Source of the DNA: Linepithema humile
Taxonomy: Eukaryota; Arthropoda; Insecta; Hymenoptera; Formicidae
Direction of reading: 5' to 3'
Length of the DNA: 64,000 nucleotides
Assembly: GCF_040581485.1 (NCBI RefSeq)
Contig: NC_090134.1
Location: forward strand, 13,321,501 to 13,385,500
The translations under genes and the position numbers were made by a program. Each line of letters begins with the position of its first letter. Position 1 is the first letter of the stretch. Under the pieces are notes generated by a model, which had not been told where the DNA came from, ran no database searches, and saw nothing but the letters and a program-made list of their open reading frames with translations. Shown one piece after another: positions 43,520-53,669 of this stretch.

Positions 43520-46500
43520 TTAATTATTAGGAGTTGGTTTGATGTGTGAGATTCGTAGGCAATTAGGGTGTACAACGCGACTGTTCTTTTTTATTCTAAT
43601 TCTTACGTTATTTCTATTCAATATTTCTAAGACCTCATGGGGTCCTGTGTATTGATCTCCAAATTTGCCAGGTTTAGGGCCTTTTAATAAAAAGACTTGA
43701 TCACCAAGTTTGAATGTTTGTGGGTTTATCTTTTTATCATAGTATCTTTTCGATTTAATTTTTGCTTCGACAACGTTTTCTCGGGCATTTTTCTGAATTG
43801 CGTGGAGTTGACTAACTAAATTTACAAGATATTCGTTGTAAGTTGCTAATTTATCGCCAGATGCTAAAGGTTCATTTGACGGAATTCGTGCTATTTTACC
43901 GAAGATTAATTCGTAAGGCGTGTGTTTAGTTGCTTCATGTACACTAGTGTTATAATTATACATCGCGAGACTTATCCATCTATCCCACTGTTTTTGTTCT
44001 CTTGCATATTGCTTTAAATATTCTCCTAATGCGTGATGTGATCTTTCTAATGAGCCGTTTGATTGAGGATGGAATGCGGTTGTACGGAATTTACGAATTT
44101 TAAATATTTTAGCTACCTTTTTCATTAAGTCACTGATAAAATTTCTACCCTGGTCTGTTAAAATTGCTTTCGGAGAACCGAATACACAAATAAATCGATC
44201 GACGAAAGCTTCGGCTACCGTTTCGGCAGTTTGGTCGGATAACGGTATTCCCATGCTAAATTTAGTGAGTTGGTCTTGTAGAGTTAAGATATATTCATTG
44301 CCACGTTCGGTTTTAGGCAAAGGTCCTACGATATCCATGACGACCTTATCGAAAGATGATCCGGGTGTATTGGTAATTATCATAGGTTGTTTGGTTTTTA
44401 CGCGAACTAGTTTCTTTAATTGGTAATGTAAACATTGTTGGATAAAACGCTGTACATCTATTTTTAAATTTTCCCAGTAATAATTATGTTTGATTCTATT
44501 ATACGTTTTAGTTACTCCGCGATGTCCCCCAGTGGGTAAACAGTGCGTTTCTCCTATTATTATTGGTCGTAGATTTCTAGGTGGATATTTAACTAATCCA
44601 TTGCAAATAATTAATTTAATTGGTGCGTTAAGGAATATTAATTGTAGTTGATTTTTGACATTGTTCCACGGTACATTGTTAATAAAATCCGTTTTAGCAA
44701 TACTAAGTGTTTCAATTTTTAAATTTTCAACAGTTTCCTTTAAGTTATTTAAAGCGGTTATGATTCGAGATAAAGTTAATGTTGGGCCTTCTCGTTGTTC
44801 TTCGCTTATCGGCAATATTATATGATAATAATTTTTTACTTTAATGGTTTTAGGTTGGTTTAACATAAGATTATTTAAATTTGGAAGTTTGTTTCGTTCG
44901 AATAACTTTTGCGAACCGGAATCTAAAGGTTTACCGTTTGTATCAACAAAATATGCTATGTTGTCTTTACGTAAGAATAATAGATCGCGAGATTCAATTA
45001 TATTATTTTTTATTATTTGCTGATTATTAATAGTGGGTTTACTATAATTTTTGATATTGATCTCTTGGTTATTGTCTATATTTTCTTGTTCCTCGTCTTC
45101 ATCACTGTTTTCTTTATCAGGCGGATCATTTCTATCGTCTAACAATATAATGTTATTGTCTATTTGCTCTTTTATTAAATTATCTTGATCGGTAATTCGA
45201 CGTCGTGCTGTCCGACTTCTTGTTAGTATTTTGTCATGTGTAGGTGGACTGTGAATTAATGCTCTCTCTATTATTTGTTGATTTGGTTCATCTAATTCTT
45301 CTTGGGTAAATGGTATCGAGTCTGTATTATTTTTAATTGCATTTTCGTTTTCTTCGGTGTCGGAAAAATGTAATTCGTAATTTTCTTCCTCGCTATCAGA
45401 AAGATGCGATTTGTAATTATCATTTTCTTCAGTGTCAGAGAGGCGTAGTTCGTAATTATCATCTTCCTCTGAAGAATCGGAGAGATACAATTTATAATTA
45501 TCTTCTTCTTCGTCAAATTTTCTTTGCGTTTTTAAGGTTGTTTTAGCATTTTTAGAGATTTTTCGTTTCTGTCTGCCCTTTCTAACTGGTTTACAATCGA
45601 CTTCTTCAAGGTTTATAGGATTTCGTGATAATGCATCTGCGTTTACATTCATTTTACCTGCTTTATATTCCACTTCATAATCGTATTCCGCTAATTTTAG
45701 TCTCCATCGTAATATTCTCATGTTCGCATCTTGAGCATTCTTAAACCACATTAAAGGCTTGTGATCGGTTACCAGTGTTAATTTTCGTCCGTATAAGTAT
45801 GGTCGAAAATGTTTAACGCAATAAACTATTGCTAATGCTTCCTTTTCATATGTATCGTATTTCAGTTCGTTATCTGTTAAAGTACGAGATGCATAGGCCA
45901 CTGGACGATCCTTATTTATTTTTCCTTGCGATAATATTCCTCCTACTGCTATCCCAGAAGCATCCGTTGTTAAAATAAATGGTTTTGAAAAATCAGGATA
46001 TTGCAATACGGGCTCTTTACATAATAATTGTTTCAATATTTCGAAAGATTCTTCTTGAGTAATCGTCCATTCAAATCGTGTATCGTTTTTTAACAAATTA
46101 GTTAATGGTTTTGCCAGTTTTGAAAAATTCGGTATAAATCGTCTATAATATCCAGCGAGTCCTAAAAATTGTTTAATGTTTTTTGGTGTTTTGGGCCTAG
46201 GAAATAATTTTACTGCTTCTAACTTCTTAGGATCAGGTTTAACTCCATTTTTACTAATTATATGCCCTAGATAAGTTACTTCTGTTTTTAAGAATTCGCA
46301 TTTGTCCGGTTGTAATTTTAAATTGGCCTTTCGAAGCCTTTCAATTAATAAATTGTATTTCCTTTCGTGTTCTTCCAATGAGGCGGCGTAAATAACGATG
46401 TCGTCCATATAAACAAATAATTCCTGGCCTTGTAGTCCTGATAATACTAGATCCATTAAACGTTGAAAAGTAGCAGGTGCATTTTTTAATCCAAAAGGCA

Positions 46501-48664
46501 TTCTATCGAATTCATAATGTCCAAAAGGAGTGGTGAAAGCAGTTTTATGGCCATCTGCAGGATCCATTTTTATTTGATGAAATCCGGAAGCTAAATCACA
46601 TACGGAGAAGTATTGCGCTCCTCCTAATTGATCAAGAATATCGACAATATTCGGTAATGGATAAGCATCTCCGATTGTTTTATCGTTTAAAGCTTGAAAA
46701 TCTAAAACCATTCTCCAGCGTTTATTTCCTTTCGAGTCTTCCTTTTTGGGTACTATCCATATGGGTGTATTATACGGTGATTGCGAAGGTTTAATTATAC
46801 CTCCTGTCAGCAGTTCTTCTACTTGTTTATTTATCTCTTCCTTATGAGATTGCGGAAATCTATATTGCCTCGTGTTTATCGGTCGATCATCCGTTGTTGA
46901 AATTTGATGTTGTAATATTTGAGTGGCAGTTAAATTTTCTCCAGGTATGTGAAATCGGTCTTGACTCTGTGTAATAAGCCTTATTATGCCTTCTTTTTCT
47001 CGTGCGTTTAAGTGTTCCAAACGTAGTAGGTCGACGATTTCTGTAAGACGATCCTTTCCAGATTTTTCTGCTACTACTAGACACTTGCTACGGACTGGAG
47101 TGTTAACAGCGTCTTGACTTAGATTTTCACGCGGAGTTAACTTCTCCATGCAATCTTTTACTAATTTTTTCACATTTTCATGTTTATGTTTAGATTTCCT
47201 CTTTCGCATAAATTTATCTATCATTTCCTGAGTCCTAATTTTTGATAACGCCAAAACTTTCGAAGATGGTTTAATTTTACTCTTAATACTGTCATTAATC
47301 GTCATTTTTTTATTAAAATGTTGGATTTTATCCAGTAGCTCTTCAATTGTTACATATGTATCCTGATTTTCTTTTCCATTAATTTTCGAGAGTGATCCAA
47401 CCTTTGGAAATTTTATATTTTTTAGGGAGGATAGAAAACTTCTTACTTTTATATTTTTAAAAGAAGATTGTGTCGAATTGCGTAGCGAGGTTTGGTAACT
47501 TCCCTCCTCGCAACCGACGGGGTCTGGAGAGGTTTGGTAACTTCCCCCTCCGGGAATGATTTGATGATTCGGAAAAGTACAGAAACTTCTCCCTTCAAAG
47601 GATGTAGAGTCACTCATTTCTTTTAACGAGGTTTGACGGCTTTCCTCCCCGTTTTTAGAATTGTTCAATAATTTTGGAGGGACTTGACAACTTCCCTCTC
47701 TACCTTCAGGATCATTCTTATTTTCAACGTTATTTTTAATTTTATCTTTATCTTCAATTTTATCTTTATTTTTAATTTCCCTTTTAATTTTATTATTTGA
47801 CACGTCATCATTTTTGTTTACTTTGATCTTAGTTTTATTTTTACTACCATCTTCGAATTTTTCATTATTATTAATAATGTTAACGTTATTAATGTCTCTA
47901 TCGTCGAGTTCATCGTTGTTAAATTCATTTTGCATCTTAAGAGTTTCGTCGCTTTCAGGTTGTATCGTCGTCTCTTGCGTTTTCCTTAAACTATCCTGGT
48001 TAAGATCAATTTTATGGTCGTCGAGCAGTTCACTCAAGGGCCTGAGTCGAAGGGTAGGCACTCGAATTTCAACTTCTTCGTCCAAAGTGCTTATGACATT
48101 CAAATAAGCTTTTCCCGACACGTTTTCCACGATAGTATCTCCCAAATATATTCCGTGCGCTAATTTGATTTTTGGTAAATAACCTATTTTTATTTCTGGA
48201 TTTTCTATTCTCACGTAAAACAAGGATTCTGATCTGGGTGATGCTACGATAGTTTCCGGAAAAGAAAATGTCACGCAATTTCCAAAAACGTTTAGTCGTT
48301 CGTGTGCGTAATCGATAGTTGAAGCTGTTTGTTTAAAGAAATCGTTTCCTAATATTCCTGATTGCGTAATCGGAAAGTCATCGGCTACTATGTGGAATTT
48401 TACTGACTCGCCGAAAAGAGTAAGAGCGATTTCTCCGAGTGTATAAACGGGGTAATTATTTATACCATTTAACTGTAAAACGTTATTATAATTAATATTT
48501 AAATTTTGAGGCACAAAATTTTCCTTAATTATGTTAGGACCGGAACCTGTGTCTAGCATAAAAGTTATGGGCAAAATCATTTCGTTAATTTTTATTTGGA
48601 CAGTAGGTACGCGACTCTGTTTGTTAAGATTTACAGTTACGGGCCGAATTTCCGAAGGGTCACT
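43520..48664 (-). CDS. Pol polyprotein: protease, reverse transcriptase, RNase H, integrase
   Basis: The first ATG is at 48580, but the frame is open upstream and overlaps the end of gag in the -1 frame, so it is probably made by frameshifting. Counting from 48580: protease Asp at 10 (DTGSG), a long Lys/Asp/Asn-rich linker to about 480, reverse transcriptase with YMDD at 724-727, and RNase H with TDASGIAVGG. Then comes an unusual acidic insert with four copies of a DNYEL.LSDTEE-like unit, and the integrase. The integrase acids are in MDIVGPLP, TDQGRNF and GSLERSHH. Its HHCC zinc finger has Tyr1386 where the second Cys is expected, a single G-to-A change. It ends in a GPHEVLEIL-type domain, with no stop in 1686 codons. 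Confidence 0.92.
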   Translation of the reverse strand, partial: SDPSEIRPVTVNLNKQSRVPTVQIKINEMILPITFMLDTGSGPNIIKENFVPQNLNINYNNVLQLNGINNYPVYTLGEIALTLFGESVKFHIVADDFPITQSGILGNDFFKQTASTIDYAHERLNVFGNCVTFSFPETIVASPRSESLFYVRIENPEIKIGYLPKIKLAHGIYLGDTIVENVSGKAYLNVISTLDEEVEIRVPTLRLRPLSELLDDHKIDLNQDSLRKTQETTIQPESDETLKMQNEFNNDELDDRDINNVNIINNNEKFEDGSKNKTKIKVNKNDDVSNNKIKREIKNKDKIEDKDKIKNNVENKNDPEGREGSCQVPPKLLNNSKNGEESRQTSLKEMSDSTSFEGRSFCTFPNHQIIPGGGSYQTSPDPVGCEEGSYQTSLRNSTQSSFKNIKVRSFLSSLKNIKFPKVGSLSKINGKENQDTYVTIEELLDKIQHFNKKMTINDSIKSKIKPSSKVLALSKIRTQEMIDKFMRKRKSKHKHENVKKLVKDCMEKLTPRENLSQDAVNTPVRSKCLVVAEKSGKDRLTEIVDLLRLEHLNAREKEGIIRLITQSQDRFHIPGENLTATQILQHQISTTDDRPINTRQYRFPQSHKEEINKQVEELLTGGIIKPSQSPYNTPIWIVPKKEDSKGNKRWRMVLDFQALNDKTIGDAYPLPNIVDILDQLGGAQYFSVCDLASGFHQIKMDPADGHKTAFTTPFGHYEFDRMPFGLKNAPATFQRLMDLVLSGLQGQELFVYMDDIVIYAASLEEHERKYNLLIERLRKANLKLQPDKCEFLKTEVTYLGHIISKNGVKPDPKKLEAVKLFPRPKTPKNIKQFLGLAGYYRRFIPNFSKLAKPLTNLLKNDTRFEWTITQEESFEILKQLLCKEPVLQYPDFSKPFILTTDASGIAVGGILSQGKINKDRPVAYASRTLTDNELKYDTYEKEALAIVYCVKHFRPYLYGRKLTLVTDHKPLMWFKNAQDANMRILRWRLKLAEYDYEVEYKAGKMNVNADALSRNPINLEEVDCKPVRKGRQKRKISKNAKTTLKTQRKFDEEEDNYKLYLSDSSEEDDNYELRLSDTEENDNYKSHLSDSEEENYELHFSDTEENENAIKNNTDSIPFTQEELDEPNQQIIERALIHSPPTHDKILTRSRTARRRITDQDNLIKEQIDNNIILLDDRNDPPDKENSDEDEEQENIDNNQEINIKNYSKPTINNQQIIKNNIIESRDLLFLRKDNIAYFVDTNGKPLDSGSQKLFERNKLPNLNNLMLNQPKTIKVKNYYHIILPISEEQREGPTLTLSRIITALNNLKETVENLKIETLSIAKTDFINNVPWNNVKNQLQLIFLNAPIKLIICNGLVKYPPRNLRPIIIGETHCLPTGGHRGVTKTYNRIKHNYYWENLKIDVQRFIQQCLHYQLKKLVRVKTKQPMIITNTPGSSFDKVVMDIVGPLPKTERGNEYILTLQDQLTKFSMGIPLSDQTAETVAEAFVDRFICVFGSPKAILTDQGRNFISDLMKKVAKIFKIRKFRTTAFHPQSNGSLERSHHALGEYLKQYAREQKQWDRWISLAMYNYNTSVHEATKHTPYELIFGKIARIPSNEPLASGDKLATYNEYLVNLVSQLHAIQKNARENVVEAKIKSKRYYDKKINPQTFKLGDQVFLLKGPKPGKFGDQYTGPHEVLEILNRNNVRIRIKKNSRVVHPNCLRISHIKPTPNN

Positions 48665-48666
48665 TT

Positions 48667-50259
48667 TTACACATTTTTCTGTGAGGTCGACGGGCGTAAG
48701 GTCTGGTCGGACCCCTGCGGTACGCCCGATTTCGAGGGGCCGTTCCCATTTCCCGTGTTTCCTTCTCTTTTACGATTATTACTTGCAATGCGCAATTGAC
48801 AATTTTCAATTAGGTGCCCGTTTTCTTTACAATAACGGCAAAACGTTCCGTCAGCAGAATTTGCTGGTTGATTAGGATTTGAACGGCAGTTTTTAGCTGT
48901 ATGGCCCAAGTTATTACAAATTTGACAGATAATTCTGTTTTGATTAATAAGATTTGTTTGCTCGTTTTGTTTTTTCCAACAATTATTGGCAGAATGGCCC
49001 GGTCGGTCGCACCACTGGCAAATTATGGAGATCTTATTGTTAAAATTACTTGTTTGGTTATTAGAATTGTTTAAGCGGCAATTTTTTGCATTATGACCCG
49101 GTTTAAAACATAATTGACATTTTATGGTATTTTCCTGCACCATATTTATTGATCGTTGAGCTTGAGGATCACGTAATCGACACTTTTCTGCACTATGTCC
49201 GCGTTTTTTACAAATCTGGCAAATTAGGATTTCAGTGCCTAAATTATTTTGTTTAAAAGAGTCTGCCATTTGCATAAGTTTCCTACAATTAGCTGCTGAG
49301 TGGCCAATTTTAAAGCAAATTTGACAAATTCTGGAACGATTTTCCTGTACATTATTTCGGTCGGAGTTAGCAGGTCCATGTCGTAAATCTGTAATAGCAC
49401 GAAGCTCTCTTTCTATGCGTAGGGCATCTGTTACAGTCGCCTGTACGTCTAAGTTTCGAGCGATCCTCTGCTCGATTTCGGGTTTTAGGCCTCGGATAAA
49501 ACATTTACACATGTCTTTTTCTAAAGATGCTCGCACGTCGTGATCTGTTAACGCGTGTTCTGAACTACGATAGGCTTCTCGTATCTGTTTTCCTAAGAGT
49601 TTTACACGATTAGCATAAGTGACGACATCCTCGTCATTCTTTTGATATACGTTTCCTAATTCTCCCTGTAACTGATACACATTTTTAGATCCGCCGTAAA
49701 TTTGTTTTAGATATTTAGTTAACTGAGCTACTGTTTCGAAATCTTGATCTCTAATTGTTCGTCGCGCCTCGCCTACTATTCGCGTTCGTAAAATTTTAGT
49801 AAATTGAGGCTCTGCTTCATGGGGCAACATAGACTTTGCCTCTTCGCATCCTTCGATAAAATAATTTAATGGGATATTTTTTCCGTCGAAAAATGGAACG
49901 GCTTCGACCGCGTATTTTAGGGTAGCAAACGGATTACCTTGCGCCATATTTTTCACTCTTTTACTGTCACTTGGACTTAGTTTAAAACTTAAGTGTTCGT
50001 TCTCACCACACGGTCTAATAGTCTCGTCACCAGAATCGTCGGAACCGTACTCGGGAGCACTAGGTTCCACTAAAAACGCTTCAATTTCAGGTTCGTTAGC
50101 GTTGAATTTAATTCGTTTAGGGACGCGAGCGGAGGAGGCTGCTGGAGTGGATGTGTGAAGTGTATCTAATGTGTCTGATTTAGTTTTCTTTTTGCTTTTT
50201 ATTGCAGCATTAAATTGTTCCTCTATTTTATCTTTATCGGAGTTAGACCTCGTTGTCAT
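48667..50259 (-). CDS. Gag protein with six CCHC zinc knuckles
   Basis: A 530-residue frame from ATG 50259. The N-terminal 90 residues are charged. A capsid-type Retrotrans_gag region follows (about 100-270), and then six C-x2-C-x4-H-x4-C knuckles in a row: CQICFKIGH, CQICKKRGH, CQLCFKPGH, CQWCDRPGH, CQICNNLGH and CRYCKENGH, each closed by a Cys five residues later. One or two knuckles are usual in Gypsy elements. They bind RNA during packaging. The end of gag overlaps pol by roughly 40 bases in the -1 frame near an AAAAAT run. Confidence 0.92.
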   Translation of the reverse strand: MTTRSNSDKDKIEEQFNAAIKSKKKTKSDTLDTLHTSTPAASSARVPKRIKFNANEPEIEAFLVEPSAPEYGSDDSGDETIRPCGENEHLSFKLSPSDSKRVKNMAQGNPFATLKYAVEAVPFFDGKNIPLNYFIEGCEEAKSMLPHEAEPQFTKILRTRIVGEARRTIRDQDFETVAQLTKYLKQIYGGSKNVYQLQGELGNVYQKNDEDVVTYANRVKLLGKQIREAYRSSEHALTDHDVRASLEKDMCKCFIRGLKPEIEQRIARNLDVQATVTDALRIERELRAITDLRHGPANSDRNNVQENRSRICQICFKIGHSAANCRKLMQMADSFKQNNLGTEILICQICKKRGHSAEKCRLRDPQAQRSINMVQENTIKCQLCFKPGHNAKNCRLNNSNNQTSNFNNKISIICQWCDRPGHSANNCWKKQNEQTNLINQNRIICQICNNLGHTAKNCRSNPNQPANSADGTFCRYCKENGHLIENCQLRIASNNRKREGNTGNGNGPSKSGVPQGSDQTLRPSTSQKNV

Positions 50260-50263
50260 TCCT

Positions 50264-50269
50264 ACCTCT
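50264..50269 (-). promoter_or_regulatory. splice donor upstream of gag
   Basis: The minus strand reads GAG|GTAGGA, with GT at 50265-50264, five bases before the gag ATG. Joined to the acceptors at 43331 and 41101 it would produce env and Tudor mRNAs that begin at their own ATGs. Confidence 0.55.
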
Positions 50270-50286
50270 CAAAAATTGCACTTTTC

Positions 50287-50304
50287 ATCCCGGACGAGCC
50301 CCCA
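50287..50304 (-). promoter_or_regulatory. primer-binding site of the large element
   Basis: TGGGGGCTCGTCCGGGAT on the minus strand, 18 bases, is complementary to the 3' end of tRNA-Pro as used by murine leukaemia viruses. It starts 23 bases after the LTR end at 50328, an unusually long gap. Confidence 0.75.
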
Positions 50305-50327
50305 ATTTTTATTCTTTCTATCAAGTC

Positions 50328-50715
50328 TGTTACGTCCTGATAGATGTAGAATTTTTTCGTTGGGCTCGGCGATCGACGTAAACGGGCTTGACCGCACGAG
50401 CCGAGCGGCACGTTTAGGACTTGCGACGGGTCAGCGACTGGAAGAGTTGTTTTTACTCCGTCAACAAGTCAACCGCTCGTGGTTCCCTTTTTGGGTCAAG
50501 GAATTGAATCCCTATTACCCGGGGCGGAACCTTTGTGCGCAATTTGAGAGGGAAGGTGTGAGGGGGTGACGAACGAGGAGGGTGTGGTCAAATGAAAAAG
50601 AACAAAGTTTAATTTACTAAAGACAACATTTTAATTCGATTAAATTTATAATTACGATACAAAACTTAATTCTTAATTGCAGGTGTTGATAATTTCATTT
50701 GTGTATTCTTTACAA

Positions 50716-50756
<41 letters not shown>

Positions 50757-52007
50757 TGTTTCATTTTTCCGGAGGGAGGACAGAAGAAATAATAAAATAA
50801 AGAGAAATGAACTGACTTACTCGTTGCAGGATAGTTTCGGATCGGGTTGACTATGTTCGGTGGTTCTGAGTAGGCGCCCCGTTGAGGGAAGGTGTTATAT
50901 ATAGGAGCGTCGGACCCCTTTTTTGTAAACGTGTGGGCACCCTGCTGCGGGATGGTGTCGTCAGGGTGATGGGCCCTCTACTTGAGATGCACCACGAGAT
51001 GGTCGCGACAAAGTATCAACTGGTTTTACTCTTTGATTCGCGCCCCCGAACTACTCGAAAAACTGTTTGAGCTAAACGGAATAACTGCGCAAAACTGCTT
51101 AAAAACTGTGTGTGATTGTGTCCGGAGCCACCAGAACACGGGTTTTTATACTTTTTCTTTGGGGTAGATCCCTTTGGAAAATCTTAGGTTTTTGGAGCGG
51201 GGATCGAATAGGAATTAGTCTTGCGAGAAAATTTTTAATGTGGGGGAGGATGGCGTCATTTTTAGCTAATAGGATTGGGTTTAGATGATTAGGTTACTTG
51301 AAATAAGATAGGAAGAAAGAGGCCCTAACGAATAAGGAATAGCGTCGTTTCGGGTCCATATATGATGGGGGTAGGTTTTTGAAGTGGCGTAACCCGGTTG
51401 GTGTTAATTAGTATAAGTGGGGTGCATCTCAGTGTCTTAAGATCTGGGTGGGCGTAGTCTTTAGACCATACGATGGAATGATGGGTGGTCTATAGAAGTG
51501 CTTGCCCCGATTCTCGGCTTTCGGATTGGGTGGTTAAGAATCAGTATATAAGTTCGCAAAGCCTTGGGTCACTGATCTAATAAATTTGACAGTTTACGAC
51601 TGTCACGTGCCCTTGGTGGAGAGTGGAGAGTGCGACTAATGCATCTCGGTTTCCCAGACCTACTAAACACGTGCGCCGTATCAGGTGTCGCGCCTTCTCG
51701 ACATGCGACTGCGGTCATTCCCCGATCGTTACTCGGTAAAACCCTATCTACTAGCTAGAGTTCCCGTAGGTGGAATCCAAGAATATGACTAGTTGGTGCC
51801 AGTTTTTCTTTTTATCTCTTACTCTAACCGTCTGGAGTCGGTTAAGGACTCCAGCTACCGCAAAGTTTTGACTTTTACGGTTTTTCTGGCGACGATAGGC
51901 ACGCTGAGCGGCCAAGGTATTTTGAAATATCCATGCTATTTTTCTCCGTGAGAAGATTCGAGCTCCTGGTGTCTCATGAGAAAAACAGCTCTGGCGTTAT
52001 AATATTT
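50328..52007 (-). repeat. 5' LTR of the large element, truncated by 85 bp
   Basis: Collinear with 37075-38751 (TATA box copy at 51143-51151). Similarity stops after CTGGCGTTATAATATTT at 52007; the outer 85 bp (the U3 start) are absent and a different gene begins at 52008. Confidence 0.9.
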
Positions 52008-53217
52008 AGTATAAACTCGACTGATAAGAAAAGATACAAATATTTGAGAGCATGTGTATTAATGCGAAAATATTCTGTAGCTTCTGGGGCGAAAATTCCA
52101 ACTTCGCTACGAGGTACAATATTGCGAAAACACATTGCTACAATATGCATTACATTAGATATATCTGATAACCAAATTAGTGATTTGGCAAATTTCATGG
52201 GCCATCACGAAAAGATACATAAATCGCACTACAGGCAATCTGTCATAACAAGAGATTTGGCTATATCACGATTGTTAAAATATGCTCAAGGAGAAGAGAT
52301 ATCTGATGAAAGCAATGAAAGTGAAGAGAATGAAAATATTGAACCGGATAATGAATATAATACAAATACAAATACTTCTAATATGTTATCAAAAAATATG
52401 AAGCAATTTAAACAGTTTAGAAATGAGGATGAAATAAATAATACATTAAGACAGAGAAAAGGTATGTTTAAGTAATACTAATATTTTTAAATATATAACT
52501 TAAAACTTTAAATATATAACTTTAAATATATAACTTAAATATATAACTTCTATATTATGTTTATAATGTTTTTATTAATTGTATCTATAATTAATATTTA
52601 TATAAAAATGTTAAATATATATGATAATATTGTTGTTATTATTATAGTACATTCTTTCGATTCTACAAAGAAAGTAAAAGAAAATTCAAGAGAAAAAATA
52701 GTTTATAATGATAAAAATGTAATAGAATCAAATAATGAATATACAGATTCAAGTTTAAATAATTCGAATAATCAACCGACGTCAAGAATATTAAAACAAT
52801 CTAAAATGATGCTTAGCAGAAAGGATGATGTAAATAGTAGAACAGAAAAAAAAAAGAAAAGTATGTTAAAGTTATATTTATATAAAACATTATCTTTTAA
52901 TAATCGTATTTAAAATTTACCTATAAGTGTATTAGACTATACTTATTATATATTTAAAGTGAATATATAAATTTATTATTTCAGTATCTCCATTTGGTCT
53001 TAAAAGAAGAAAAAGCAATAAAATTCGATGGACTGACGATGAACGCACAGCAGTTTTATCCTCGTTTTCTATTAACATGAAAAATAATAAGTTACCATCT
53101 TTTCGTCAAATTAATGAAGTAAAAGTAAAGCATCCAATATTAAAAAATCGTACAAATGCTCAAATAAAAACTTGGATCAATAATCAAATGAAAACAAAAC
53201 ATAACTTTAAAGATTAA
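52008..53217 (+). CDS. Crypton-like tyrosine recombinase, 3' half, with Myb/SANT C-terminus
   Basis: Three exons join in frame: 52008-52461 (donor GTATGT), 52648-52860 (acceptor ATTATAG, donor GTATGT) and 52985-53217 (acceptor TCAG, TAA stop). Exon one has the end of a tyrosine-recombinase catalytic domain: TSLRGTILRKHIATIC, then ISDLANFMGH, HEKIHKSHYRQ, giving the R/H...GH...Y layout with Tyr in HYRQ as the presumed nucleophile. An acidic linker follows. Exon three encodes a SANT/Myb-like domain (KIRWTDDERTAVLSSF...KTWINNQMK). The family joins the first part in insect and vertebrate Crypton-type genes. The 5' half is missing because the LTR fragment abuts at 52007. All that remains is open. 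Confidence 0.6.
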
Positions 53218-53626
53218 TTAAAAATTTATTAAAAGCAAAACATGAAAAATATTAAATATATTTTTAACTAGCTTATATTAATCATTCAACTAGCTTATAT
53301 TAATCATTATATATAAGTTATGTCTAAATATTTTTTTCAATAAATGATAACATTTTAATATTTTTAGTATAAAACTGTATTCAGTATTCTAACACATTAT
53401 AATTTTTAAATTTTAATAATTTTTAATAAATAGATAAATTAATGTTAATAATTTAATGTTTTTCATGTTTTTAAAGTAATTAATATTTTACTTGATTAAG
53501 TATAAGTTCACAAAATGTGTCACAAAAATTTGCAAAAAAATTGAAAAATTACTGTTAAAATATAACGATACAAAACTAAACTTACATGATTGTAATAACA
53601 AAAAATATTTATATATATATAAAAAA

Positions 53627-53669
<43 letters not shown>

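Larger units (their letters stand above)
37075..52007 (-). mobile_element. 14.9-kb retrovirus-like Gypsy element with env and a Tudor-domain gene
   Basis: Two LTRs enclose, in minus-strand order, gag (50259-48667), pol (to 43520), env (43330-41375), a Tudor-domain gene (41096-40461) and 1.6 kb of non-coding sequence. Five substitutions and one 3-bp indel separate the LTRs over about 1680 bp, so it is recent. A splice donor before gag and acceptors at the env and Tudor starts imply spliced RNAs. Its 5' LTR lacks 85 bp at the outer end and the second target duplication cannot be found, so the 5' side has been deleted or rearranged. Known breaks are an env signal-peptide stop and a lost integrase cysteine. 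Confidence 0.9.

Noticed and set aside
47814..48107. Antisense open frames within pol
   Set aside because: Shadows of the Lys/Asp/Asn-rich linker of Pol on the other strand.
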